From the NCBI GenBank assembly GCA_001769655.1, contig MEPC01000019.1:1-64000 (forward strand): DNA of 64,000 nt, in the 5' to 3' direction. Below, in pieces: positions 45,411-53,759 of this stretch. The notes under the pieces were generated by a model that worked only from the letters and a program-made list of their open reading frames with translations, ran no database searches and had not been told where the DNA came from. A program made the position numbers and the translations under genes. Positions within the stretch are counted from its first letter, which is position 1. Every line of letters starts with the position of its first letter. This DNA is from Bacteroidetes bacterium RIFCSPLOWO2_12_FULL_37_12 (GTDB taxonomy: Bacteria > Bacteroidota > Bacteroidia > 2-12-FULL-37-12).

Positions 45411-46922
45411 ATGCACACAATTTTCTCGAACCTAAAAAAACTGGCTCCCCTGTTTGGTATTCTTGTCTGCCTTTCCATTACAGCCAAAAACACAACCCGT
45501 GATTCTTTGCTCGCTCTTGTTAAGAACGCCAGCGAGGATACCGTTAAATTAAACTCCTTTATTCAACTTGGTGAATTTTATAAGCCCAGTAACCCGGACT
45601 CAGCGTTACTGTATTTTCAACAGGCAATCAACATTTCAAAACAATGCAGGAATCAAAATGGACTTGCAAAAAGTTATAATGCCGTTGGTACTATTTATTT
45701 CCGGCTCGGCGATTTTACAAATGCCCTTTTGAATTATCAACATTCCTTAAAATCACTCACAAAACCAGTAGATCCGGGTATTCTTTCTAAGACATTCAGC
45801 AATATCGGACTTGGATATTATTATCAGGGGGACTATGCATCCTCTTTAAAATATTTTCACAAAGCATTTTCCCTTCAGGAGAAAATCAGCGATAGTTCCT
45901 CACAAGCAAATAGTTTGAATAACCTTGGTTTGGTTTATTATTCAAAAGCGGAATATGACAAGGCGTTGGAATATTACCAGATGTCACTTAAAATTATGGA
46001 GAAGTTAAAAAATAAAAAGGGTGTTGCATTCAGCTTGAACAATATTGGCACTGTGTATTATTCACTTCAGAATTATTCTCCCGCTTTGGTTTATTACCAA
46101 CAGTCATTGGCTTTGAGAGAGGAGTTGAAAGATAAATACGGCATTGCAACTTGTATTAATAACATAGGAGGAATTTATTATGATCTTAAAGATTATCCTA
46201 ATGCGTTGGTTTATAATTTCAAGTCACTGAAACTACAGGAAGAGCTTGGTAATAAAGACGGAATAGCCATGAGTTTAAATAATATAGGCGAACTTTATCT
46301 TAAAACCGGAAAAACAAAAGAAGGGAAAGGATATTTACAACGGGCATTTGAAATTTCACAGGAAACCGGAGCAACCAATCTGGTGTTGGTTTCTTCACAA
46401 ATGCTTTATGAACAATTCAAAAAAGAAAAGGACTACAAAAGTTCTCTATTTTATCTGGAAAAATCCAAAATGGCAAATGACAGTATGTTCAATGAAAATA
46501 AAGCCAGGGAAATAGGTAAAATAGAATCGAAATACGAAATCGAAAAAAAATTAGAAGATGAAAAAAGGATACAAGATGCAATACTAATGGATTTAAAAAT
46601 CAAAAAACAGCGGAGGGATAACATTCAATACTCGGCGATAGTGCTTGGACTTTTATGTTTGTTCATTTTGGTTTTTGTAATAGGAAAGTTAAATATCCGT
46701 CCTGCTTTTATCAACGGCATGATATTTTTCAGCTTTCTGATTTTGTTCGAGTCCGTGCTAGTAGTTCTTGAACCCTATTCCAATTTATTTACCGGCGATG
46801 CTCCTTTATTGCGTTTGATGGTTAATGCTATACTTGCCTTATTCCTTGTGCCTGTACACAGATTGTTGGAAGACAGAATAAAAAAGTGGCTCGTGGTTGT
46901 GGGAGAACCTGAAATTTTATAA
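45411..46922 (+). CDS. TPR protein with C-terminal three-helix membrane domain
   Basis: 503 residues from ATG 45411. An N-terminal signal or anchor (LAPLFGILVCLSITAK) precedes six or seven tetratricopeptide repeats at about 35-330 (for example NNLGLVYYSKAEYDKALEYY, NNIGTVYYSLQNYSPALVYY). A charged coiled-coil (NKAREIGKIESKYEIEKK) follows, then three membrane helices (about 405-485). In many Bacteroidota proteins this TPR-coiled-coil-TM layout ends in a histidine kinase or LuxR domain. Here it ends after the membrane segment, so no output domain is present. The protein at 53760-55436 is a paralogue with the same end. Probably an envelope protein-protein scaffold. Confidence 0.85.
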   Translation: MHTIFSNLKKLAPLFGILVCLSITAKNTTRDSLLALVKNASEDTVKLNSFIQLGEFYKPSNPDSALLYFQQAINISKQCRNQNGLAKSYNAVGTIYFRLGDFTNALLNYQHSLKSLTKPVDPGILSKTFSNIGLGYYYQGDYASSLKYFHKAFSLQEKISDSSSQANSLNNLGLVYYSKAEYDKALEYYQMSLKIMEKLKNKKGVAFSLNNIGTVYYSLQNYSPALVYYQQSLALREELKDKYGIATCINNIGGIYYDLKDYPNALVYNFKSLKLQEELGNKDGIAMSLNNIGELYLKTGKTKEGKGYLQRAFEISQETGATNLVLVSSQMLYEQFKKEKDYKSSLFYLEKSKMANDSMFNENKAREIGKIESKYEIEKKLEDEKRIQDAILMDLKIKKQRRDNIQYSAIVLGLLCLFILVFVIGKLNIRPAFINGMIFFSFLILFESVLVVLEPYSNLFTGDAPLLRLMVNAILALFLVPVHRLLEDRIKKWLVVVGEPEIL

Positions 46923-46958
46923 GTTTGTAATAAATCTGAAGAAAAGAAACCTGAAAAA

Positions 46959-47468
46959 ATGCAGAATATAAATTTCAAAAACGAATACACGCTGGAAGAG
47001 GCCTGGCGTTATTTTGCCAATGCCAAAGAAACCCTTTTAAAAAGTCCTATTGAATATGGACGTTATTCTGATTCTAAATATGTGAGAGAAGCCGCAGGTA
47101 TCGGGTATCTTGCGGCATTAAAAGCACTTGATGTTTATTTTGTTTCAAAAGGGATTGATAAAACAAAATTACCAAAATCAATTGAAGGTTATTTTGATTT
47201 TATACGGAAATATATTCCACTTAACGGTAAATTATACGCCGCCATGAATATCGCGTATGAAAATTTACACATTTTAGCATATTATAGAGGAGGGACCGCT
47301 ATTTTAATGGTAAAAGAGGGCTTTGAAAACGTTAAGAAAATTATTGAATTGATGTCTCTGTTTATGAATAAAAGGGGGACGAACCCGTTTCCAGGAAGGG
47401 TAAATGAGGATGCGGTTGTTTATAGGAGGATGAGGGCGGGAAAAAGAAAAAAAAATCAAGCGCAATAG
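46959..47468 (+). CDS. DUF5618-like helical protein
   Basis: 169 residues, ATG 46959, 36 bases after the TPR gene. All-helical (EEAWRYFANAKETLLKSPIE, YVREAAGIGYLAALKALDVY, MNIAYENLHILAYYRGGTA). The order and the EAxRYxxNAKE start resemble DUF5618 of Bacteroidota, which looks HEPN-like. The C-terminal 30 residues are very basic. No signal peptide. Family assignment is from memory. Confidence 0.55.
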   Translation: MQNINFKNEYTLEEAWRYFANAKETLLKSPIEYGRYSDSKYVREAAGIGYLAALKALDVYFVSKGIDKTKLPKSIEGYFDFIRKYIPLNGKLYAAMNIAYENLHILAYYRGGTAILMVKEGFENVKKIIELMSLFMNKRGTNPFPGRVNEDAVVYRRMRAGKRKKNQAQ

Positions 47469-47546
47469 TTTCGGTATTTTTCTCCGATCTGCATAAGACC
47501 AACATATTATCAAAAAGAAAAAACAACACAACTAATCTTCAACAAC

Positions 47547-50500
47547 ATGAAAAAACTAACACTGTTAATCGCCATCACATTTACCTTTTTCGCAAACGCC
47601 CAAACCCCCGATTGGAATTGGGCGAAAAGCGTGGGAGGAACTTCTTATGATTATGGCAAGAGTTGCGCTACCGATGCCAACGGAAATATTTTCGTTACGG
47701 GTACTTTTAATAGCACTTCTATCACATTCGGAACAATTACTTTAAGCAATGCAGGTGGTGAAGATATGTTTATTGTAAAATACGACAAGAATGGTACAGT
47801 ACTCTGGGCTAAAAGTGCAGGAGGACCTGATCCTGATCAGGGCAATAGTTGCTCTACCGATGCCAATGGTAACATCATCGTTACTGGTTATTTTCAGAGT
47901 TTTTCCATCGTTTTCGGAACAACTACAATGTACAATTCAGGAGGTAAAGACATATTTATTACGAAATATGACCCGGATGGAAATGTCCTCTGGGCTAAAA
48001 ACAAAGGAGGAGCTGGGGATGATTTCGGATTTAGTTGTAGCACCGACGCAAATGGATTTATTTTTGTGTCAGGTTCTTTTCAGAGTTCTTCCATCATTTT
48101 CGGAACTGCTACTTTAAATTGTGCAGGTGTTTCTGATATGTTTATTGTGAAATGCGACGAGAATGGAAATGTGCTTTGGGCAAAAAGCGCAGGAGGAACA
48201 GGTGAGGAAAAAGGTAATAGTTGCTCCACTGATGCTAGTGGGAACATCCTCGTCTTGGGTACTTATAGTAGTCCATCCATCACCTTCGGAACAAATCTTT
48301 TAACCAACGTTGACAGCACTGAAGGTACTAGTGATATATTTATTGTGAAATACGACGAGAACGGAAATGTCCTTTGGGCTAAAAGTGCAGGAGGAACTTC
48401 ATACGATTATGGTAATAATTGCACCGTTGATTTAAACGGTAATATCATTGTAATTGGTTCATTTGAGAGCTTCTACATCAACTTCGGAACAAATTCCTTA
48501 TTCAATGTTGATTCAATCGGAAACACTGCTGATATTTTTATTGTTAAATATGACGGTAATGGAAATGTACTTTGGGCTAAAAGTCCGGGAGGAACTTCCG
48601 TTGATGTTGGCAATAGTTGTTCCATCGAAGCCAGTGGGAACATTATCGTTACAGGTGATTTTAGTAGTTCTTCTATTGCTTTTGGAACAACGATTTTAAC
48701 CAATGCAGAAAATTCCGAAATGTATAGTGATGTTTTTGTTGTGAAGTACGACGAAAATGGAAATATACTCTGGGCGAAAAGCGCAGGTGGAACTTCTTAT
48801 GATAATGGTATGGGTTGCTCCTCCGATGCCAATGGTAACATCAGTGTTACAGGTCTTTTTTATAGTTCTTCCATCACTTTCGGGAACAATACTTTAAACA
48901 AAACAGGCACTGCGAATATGTTTATTGCCCATCTTTCTTCAGTTCCCCCACCCGATAGCTTCCCAAAAAATTCATGGACAAAAATGAACTCCGGAACGAA
49001 TATAATCCTCCGCTCTGTTTATTTCACCGACCATCTGCATGGGGTGGCAGTCGGTGACTTCGGTACGATTATAAAAACCGATGATGCGGGTCACAATTGG
49101 AAAACTATTAGCGGCGTCACTACCGATCATCTGCTCTCCGTCAGTTTTGTAAAACCGGATATCGGCTGGGCTTGCGGGGTGAATGGAGATGTCTTTAAAA
49201 CAAACGATGGCGGCACTACCTGGGTTTCCGCTGGTACCGGATTTACCAATTCACTTTTCTCCATACAGTTTATTAATGACCTGACCGGTTTTGCTGTGGG
49301 AGAAAACGGTATCATTTTAAAAACAACGGATGCGGGTTTAAGCTGGTCAAGTAAAACAAGTGGCACTACCGACTGGTTATTTTCTGTTTATTTTATAAAC
49401 GAAACCACCGGATTTGCTGTGGGAGACCAGCAGACGGTATTAAAAACTGCCAATGGCGGAGAAACATGGACAACCACTCATTTTGTACCCGCTTCACTCG
49501 GTGTCAGTAATGTATTCTTTGCAGATGAAAACAAAGGGTGGGCGGTTGGTTACAATGGCACTATTTTAAAAACCGTGAATGGTGGAAATTCCTGGTCAGA
49601 TATTTCCTATCAATCAAATTTTGGTTTTAATTCGGTTCATTTTCCAGACACGCTGAATGGTTGGATTGCCGGCAACTCCCCCTCCAATGAAGGCATCATC
49701 ATGCACACTGATGACGGAGGCATAACCTGGCAATATGACGAAACTCCATTACCGACCCCTCCACTACGTTTCATTTATTTTATAAATGAAAACGAAGGAT
49801 ATGCCGTAGGTGAAAACGGGGTGGTATTGAAAACACTCAAGGGTTTGCAAACAGAAACCGTTATCGCTCCAGTAGTTGGCGACACCATACACCTTGATAC
49901 AGCAGGTGTACGATTGGTATTTAATAATCTCTACTCCACTTTGCCTTTAGATTCAGTGTCACTGTCGGTCCATTATTTCCCGGAAGAAATTCCTGTTTCA
50001 TCCTATAATGATTCTATCGCTACTATATTTAATAATTCCTATTGGCAAGCAATTGCTGTCAATGTAGATAGTTTTTCCGCGAATGTTTGTTTTTATTTTA
50101 ATCCTGCTGATTTTAATACAACTTATCTGCAATATTTATCCTGCCTGTATCAGGAATTCAGCGAAGAACCCTGGAATTTAATTAATGCGGTCCCTGAAAT
50201 TGATTCCAATAAAATCTGTTTTATCACCGACCATTTTTCCAATTGGTCGCTTGCCATCACCAAGTCAGATGCCCGGGTAAAAAAAGATACCATCTTATTT
50301 AATGCAACAGGTCAAACTATGTTAATTACTAAAACAGCTCCTGATGCCGATCTCACAATGCAATTTGAACTTCAACCGGGAGAGACCGACAGTGTCATTC
50401 TGAGAAGGTATGATATGAATCCGGGGGGTGATTTGCCTTTGGGAATTAATAAACTTACAGAAACGTTTTGGGAAGTAAATAGAACTTTAATTGACAGTAC

Positions 50501-51230
50501 AGATATATGGATAGACGTTAAGAATGTTAAAGGATATACTGATTCCGATTCCGGAGAATACCGAATTCTTCACCGTCCCGATGCGCTTACCGACTGGGTT
50601 GAAATCCCAACCTATCGTGTAAGAAGGGGAATGAAAGAGGTCTTGATTGTGAAAAATGCAAGTGCGCGTGGACATTTTATTGTAGGAGCAGGTACAGACA
50701 TAATGCCAGTTTTTTCTGCAAGTGTCACCACCGATTCTGCGTGTGCGGGTGACACTATTCATTTTCAATCTTCTGTTAGCGGCGGTATAGGACCTTTCCA
50801 ATACATCTGGGAAGGAGATGCAGGGCTTGGCGGAGGAGGGGAAGTAATTTCGCACGTTTATTCTGCCATGGGTGTTTATAATTATTCCTTATCCGTAGAA
50901 GATTCAACGGGCGTTGTTTCAGTTTTTGATGGCACTGTTATCATTGATTGTGTCACTGGAATTGAAGAAGGAATTGATGACCGGTTTTTTGTTTATCCTA
51001 ATCCGGTGAATCACAGCAAACTGAATATAGTTTTTAAAAACAGTGTCACTGAGAAATTGAAAATTACGGTCTATGATGTGTATGGCAGAAAAATCTATCA
51101 GAAATCAACTATTCCGGCAAAAGAAGAAAGCCAGGATGAAGTGTCATTTTCCGGAGTGTCACCTGGTCTGCATCTGGTTAAAATAGAAGCGAATGGGAAG
51201 ATATATTTGCAGAAGGTGGTGGTGCGGTGA
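47547..51230 (+). CDS. Propeller plus YCF48-like T9SS type A sorting-domain protein
   Basis: 1227 residues, ATG 47547, signal peptide MKKLTLLIAITFTFFANAQ. Residues about 20-470 hold seven SBBP-like blades with GNVLWAKSAGGTSYDYGNN-type cores. About 480-770 is a second, YCF48/BNR-like propeller (GWAVGYNGTILKTVNGGNSW, GFAVGENGIILKTTDAGLSW). From about 777 it carries the same module as the 40929-44096 protein ([56 protein letters not shown]). A PKD domain and a type A sorting domain follow (FFVYPNPVNHSKLNIVF ... PGLHLVKIEA). Likely a surface-anchored binding scaffold. Confidence 0.9.
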   Translation: MKKLTLLIAITFTFFANAQTPDWNWAKSVGGTSYDYGKSCATDANGNIFVTGTFNSTSITFGTITLSNAGGEDMFIVKYDKNGTVLWAKSAGGPDPDQGNSCSTDANGNIIVTGYFQSFSIVFGTTTMYNSGGKDIFITKYDPDGNVLWAKNKGGAGDDFGFSCSTDANGFIFVSGSFQSSSIIFGTATLNCAGVSDMFIVKCDENGNVLWAKSAGGTGEEKGNSCSTDASGNILVLGTYSSPSITFGTNLLTNVDSTEGTSDIFIVKYDENGNVLWAKSAGGTSYDYGNNCTVDLNGNIIVIGSFESFYINFGTNSLFNVDSIGNTADIFIVKYDGNGNVLWAKSPGGTSVDVGNSCSIEASGNIIVTGDFSSSSIAFGTTILTNAENSEMYSDVFVVKYDENGNILWAKSAGGTSYDNGMGCSSDANGNISVTGLFYSSSITFGNNTLNKTGTANMFIAHLSSVPPPDSFPKNSWTKMNSGTNIILRSVYFTDHLHGVAVGDFGTIIKTDDAGHNWKTISGVTTDHLLSVSFVKPDIGWACGVNGDVFKTNDGGTTWVSAGTGFTNSLFSIQFINDLTGFAVGENGIILKTTDAGLSWSSKTSGTTDWLFSVYFINETTGFAVGDQQTVLKTANGGETWTTTHFVPASLGVSNVFFADENKGWAVGYNGTILKTVNGGNSWSDISYQSNFGFNSVHFPDTLNGWIAGNSPSNEGIIMHTDDGGITWQYDETPLPTPPLRFIYFINENEGYAVGENGVVLKTLKGLQTETVIAPVVGDTIHLDTAGVRLVFNNLYSTLPLDSVSLSVHYFPEEIPVSSYNDSIATIFNNSYWQAIAVNVDSFSANVCFYFNPADFNTTYLQYLSCLYQEFSEEPWNLINAVPEIDSNKICFITDHFSNWSLAITKSDARVKKDTILFNATGQTMLITKTAPDADLTMQFELQPGETDSVILRRYDMNPGGDLPLGINKLTETFWEVNRTLIDSTDIWIDVKNVKGYTDSDSGEYRILHRPDALTDWVEIPTYRVRRGMKEVLIVKNASARGHFIVGAGTDIMPVFSASVTTDSACAGDTIHFQSSVSGGIGPFQYIWEGDAGLGGGGEVISHVYSAMGVYNYSLSVEDSTGVVSVFDGTVIIDCVTGIEEGIDDRFFVYPNPVNHSKLNIVFKNSVTEKLKITVYDVYGRKIYQKSTIPAKEESQDEVSFSGVSPGLHLVKIEANGKIYLQKVVVR

Positions 51231-51248
51231 GGGGGGGGAAAGGATTTG

Positions 51249-51432
51249 TACCAAACCAACTCAGGTTTTAGAAAAAAAAACACATAACACTAAACAAAAA
51301 ATGAAAAATGTAAAAGTATGAACTCAATACAAAAAACAATCACAAAAATTGAAATAGTGACCCCACTTAATCATTTATCGTTAAGTGTTATATGTTATTC
51401 ATTATTTTTCGGAAACCTGTTTACCTTTGGTA
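51249..51432. repeat. Palindromic element, family II, copy 2
   Basis: 184 bp. The left end TACCAAA..CAGGTTT..GAAAAA..ATAACACT and the right end read on the other strand share those four blocks in order, giving imperfect inverted ends of about 50 bp. Copy 1 is at 40482-40665. Both copies lie just past the 3' end of a T9SS gene. The right end carries TACCTTTG, a -7-like word reading outward. Confidence 0.7.
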
Positions 51433-51480
51433 TATATTGTTTTTCCTTCGTGCCACGAGGTATCTGCTAGGGTTACTCTT

Positions 51481-52776
51481 CTATCTACTTAATATATCTG
51501 CTTTTAATTCCAACAGCTCCAGCAAAGGCGGAGCTGATAAAATTTTATTTAACATAGGATTTGCATAAATATTTTCCATAGTGTATTCCGGAATAAGGGA
51601 AGAAATCCCGGACCGGATAGCATGAAGTGCGTCGTAATAATTTTTCAGAGAAATTTGACATCTTGCCAACTCAAGATAACAATAAGCAACCATCGGATGA
51701 TGATTGGAAAATGCATGACGGTAAACTTCCAACCCAAGAAAAGAATAATGCATCGCTGAGTCAATTTTTTTGTGATTCAGATACAAGGTTGAGATGTTCA
51801 GATAATTTAACCCTACATCAGGAAACCATTCCCCAAAATTCTTTTTCCGGATGATGAGTGACCTTGTATAATAAATTAAAGCAGAATCAAAAAGGTTAAA
51901 TCTTTCATAAATAACTCCAAGATTATTATACGAATCAGCTATATCGTAGTGGTCTTCAGGGAGAATTTTTAAACGCAATAAAAGGGACTTAGAATAATAT
52001 TCTTTCGCCTGTTTATAACGACCGGTTTGCTCATAAACGACACCCATATTATTTAAAACTGAAGCTGTTTGTATAAATTTTTCTCCGGAACTTTCGTTCA
52101 GTATTTTCAATGCCTTCTGATAATAATCCAACGCACTTTCGTAATCCTGTTGTCCGAGGTAAATAATACCAATATTAGAATAGGTATTTGAAAGGTCATA
52201 CGAAATTTTAGGATTGGTTAAATAAATTTTTAATGCCTCATTCAGGTAATACAAAGCTCTATCGAATCTTCCTGAGATTCTGAGTAAATTACCCATGTTG
52301 TTAAAGGTAGCCGCCAAGGATAAATCTCCCGGATCAAGAAATTTTTGTTTGAAACGGACAGAAAATCTCAGATAGTACAATGCGGAATCAACTTCTCCCC
52401 TTTCGCTGTATAAGACACCTATACCGTTAGCTGTCTGACATATAGCTTTTACATAAAGATTTGTGTCCGTTTTTCCTATAGTTAACGCCTGCTCATAAAT
52501 TTGCATGCTTTTATTCCAGTCCCCTTTCATAAAAAAACGCCAGGCGATCCGGTTTATGCAGTTTAAATAGGAAGCGGTTTTTTTATATTTTTCATAAATC
52601 ACAGATGCTTTTTCAAAATAAATAATGGAAGAATCAAATTGTGACACTCCTGAAAAAGAATCTGCTTTTATCTGAAATTTTTTTGCCAGCAGGGAATCGT
52701 TGAGATAGGTTTGTGAAAAGGAGGAAAAGGAGACTAATATCGGAAGAAAATAAATAATATTTAAAAAGAAAGACAT
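51481..52776 (-). CDS. Secreted TPR protein
   Basis: 431 residues, ATG 52774-52776. Signal peptide (FFLNIIYFLPILVSFSSFSQ), then about nine tetratricopeptide repeats (YSNIGIIYLGQQDYESALDY, NNMGVVYEQTGRYKQAKEYY, NNLGVIYERFNLFDSALIYY) covering most of the chain. No membrane segment or enzymatic domain follows. TPR-only periplasmic proteins usually serve as binding scaffolds. It is divergent from the MORN-like gene at 52950. Confidence 0.85.
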   Translation of the reverse strand: MSFFLNIIYFLPILVSFSSFSQTYLNDSLLAKKFQIKADSFSGVSQFDSSIIYFEKASVIYEKYKKTASYLNCINRIAWRFFMKGDWNKSMQIYEQALTIGKTDTNLYVKAICQTANGIGVLYSERGEVDSALYYLRFSVRFKQKFLDPGDLSLAATFNNMGNLLRISGRFDRALYYLNEALKIYLTNPKISYDLSNTYSNIGIIYLGQQDYESALDYYQKALKILNESSGEKFIQTASVLNNMGVVYEQTGRYKQAKEYYSKSLLLRLKILPEDHYDIADSYNNLGVIYERFNLFDSALIYYTRSLIIRKKNFGEWFPDVGLNYLNISTLYLNHKKIDSAMHYSFLGLEVYRHAFSNHHPMVAYCYLELARCQISLKNYYDALHAIRSGISSLIPEYTMENIYANPMLNKILSAPPLLELLELKADILSR

Positions 52777-52937
52777 TTGTCGTATATTATTTTTAAGTTG
52801 TTTTGGTGATTTTCGTTAATAGCAAAATCCCATGATGACGTGTTTTATTGCAATAATATGAATTAAATTATTAATTGTAAACGTTGCTGACAAAGTTGAT
52901 ATTTTACAGCATATTTACTTTTCTTCCAAATCTAACC

Positions 52938-52945
52938 TATCTTTG
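52938..52945 (+). promoter_or_regulatory. -7 box four bases before an ATG
   Basis: TATCTTTG, an exact TAnnTTTG, ends at 52945 and the ATG of the next gene is at 52950. A TTTA about 20 bases upstream could act as -33. Transcription would start at or next to the ATG, giving a leaderless or almost leaderless mRNA. Confidence 0.55.
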
Positions 52946-52949
52946 AGGT

Positions 52950-53744
52950 ATGAAATGCACTCATTTTATCCGGCAATTAACTAATCGTCAACTCCCCGTT
53001 TTAATTTTGTTATTTTCCGCTGTGATTCCGGTACCCGCCCAGGAAACCTCCCCCATTCGTCTTTTCCATTTTAGTTCCTCCGACTGTGATGAAAATTACA
53101 ACGCTTACCGGCAGAAAAACAAGATATTATCCAAAAAGAAAATAAAAGATACGCTCTCGGTTTCCATACAGATGGCGGCGGCTTGTTGCCTTGATTTTGA
53201 AGGGTCTGTGGATGTACGAAATCAAATTATAAATTTTGTGCTTGACGAAAAGGGATCGCCTTGCCGCTGCGTTTGCTGTTACCAGTTTTATTTCAGATTG
53301 GCTAATACAAGAGCTGAAAATTATTATTTTTTGCTGAATGGGAAAGAAATCTCTGAATCAAATATTTATTATAAGAAGTTTCGCGTAAAATTTGACATCT
53401 TAGACGGTGACACTCTCAACTTTGTGGATAACATGGGCTATTTTCAGGGTAAATGGAAAAATTATAATTCTAAAAATCAATTGATTCAGGAAGGGGTTTA
53501 TGTTAAAAATGTTTTTACCGGAACAAGAACCACCGAATACCATGATAATGGAAATAAAAAAACAGAAACTTTATGGAAAGCAGATTATTGCAATAAAACC
53601 ATAGAGTATTTTGAATCAGGAAAAATAAAATCCGAAATATTATTTAATAAAAAATTTAAACTCCACGGGGAATGTAAAGAATTTGATGAGCAGGGAAATG
53701 TGACACAAGTAAAAGTTTTTGAAAATGGAGTACAGCTAAAATAA
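52950..53744 (+). CDS. Secreted MORN/YwqK-like repeat protein
   Basis: 264 residues, ATG 52950. Signal peptide (LPVLILLFSAVIPVPAQ). Residues about 30-150 are unrecognised with a cysteine cluster (AACCLDFEG, CRCVCCYQFYF). The C-terminal half has MORN-like strands of the YwqK kind (YFQGKWKNYNSKNQLIQEGV, TRTTEYHDNGNKKTETLWK, TIEYFESGKIKSEILFNKK). Role unknown. Fifteen bases before the next TPR gene, so probably co-transcribed. Confidence 0.75.
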   Translation: MKCTHFIRQLTNRQLPVLILLFSAVIPVPAQETSPIRLFHFSSSDCDENYNAYRQKNKILSKKKIKDTLSVSIQMAAACCLDFEGSVDVRNQIINFVLDEKGSPCRCVCCYQFYFRLANTRAENYYFLLNGKEISESNIYYKKFRVKFDILDGDTLNFVDNMGYFQGKWKNYNSKNQLIQEGVYVKNVFTGTRTTEYHDNGNKKTETLWKADYCNKTIEYFESGKIKSEILFNKKFKLHGECKEFDEQGNVTQVKVFENGVQLK

Positions 53745-53759
53745 ATTAATTTTCAACCC

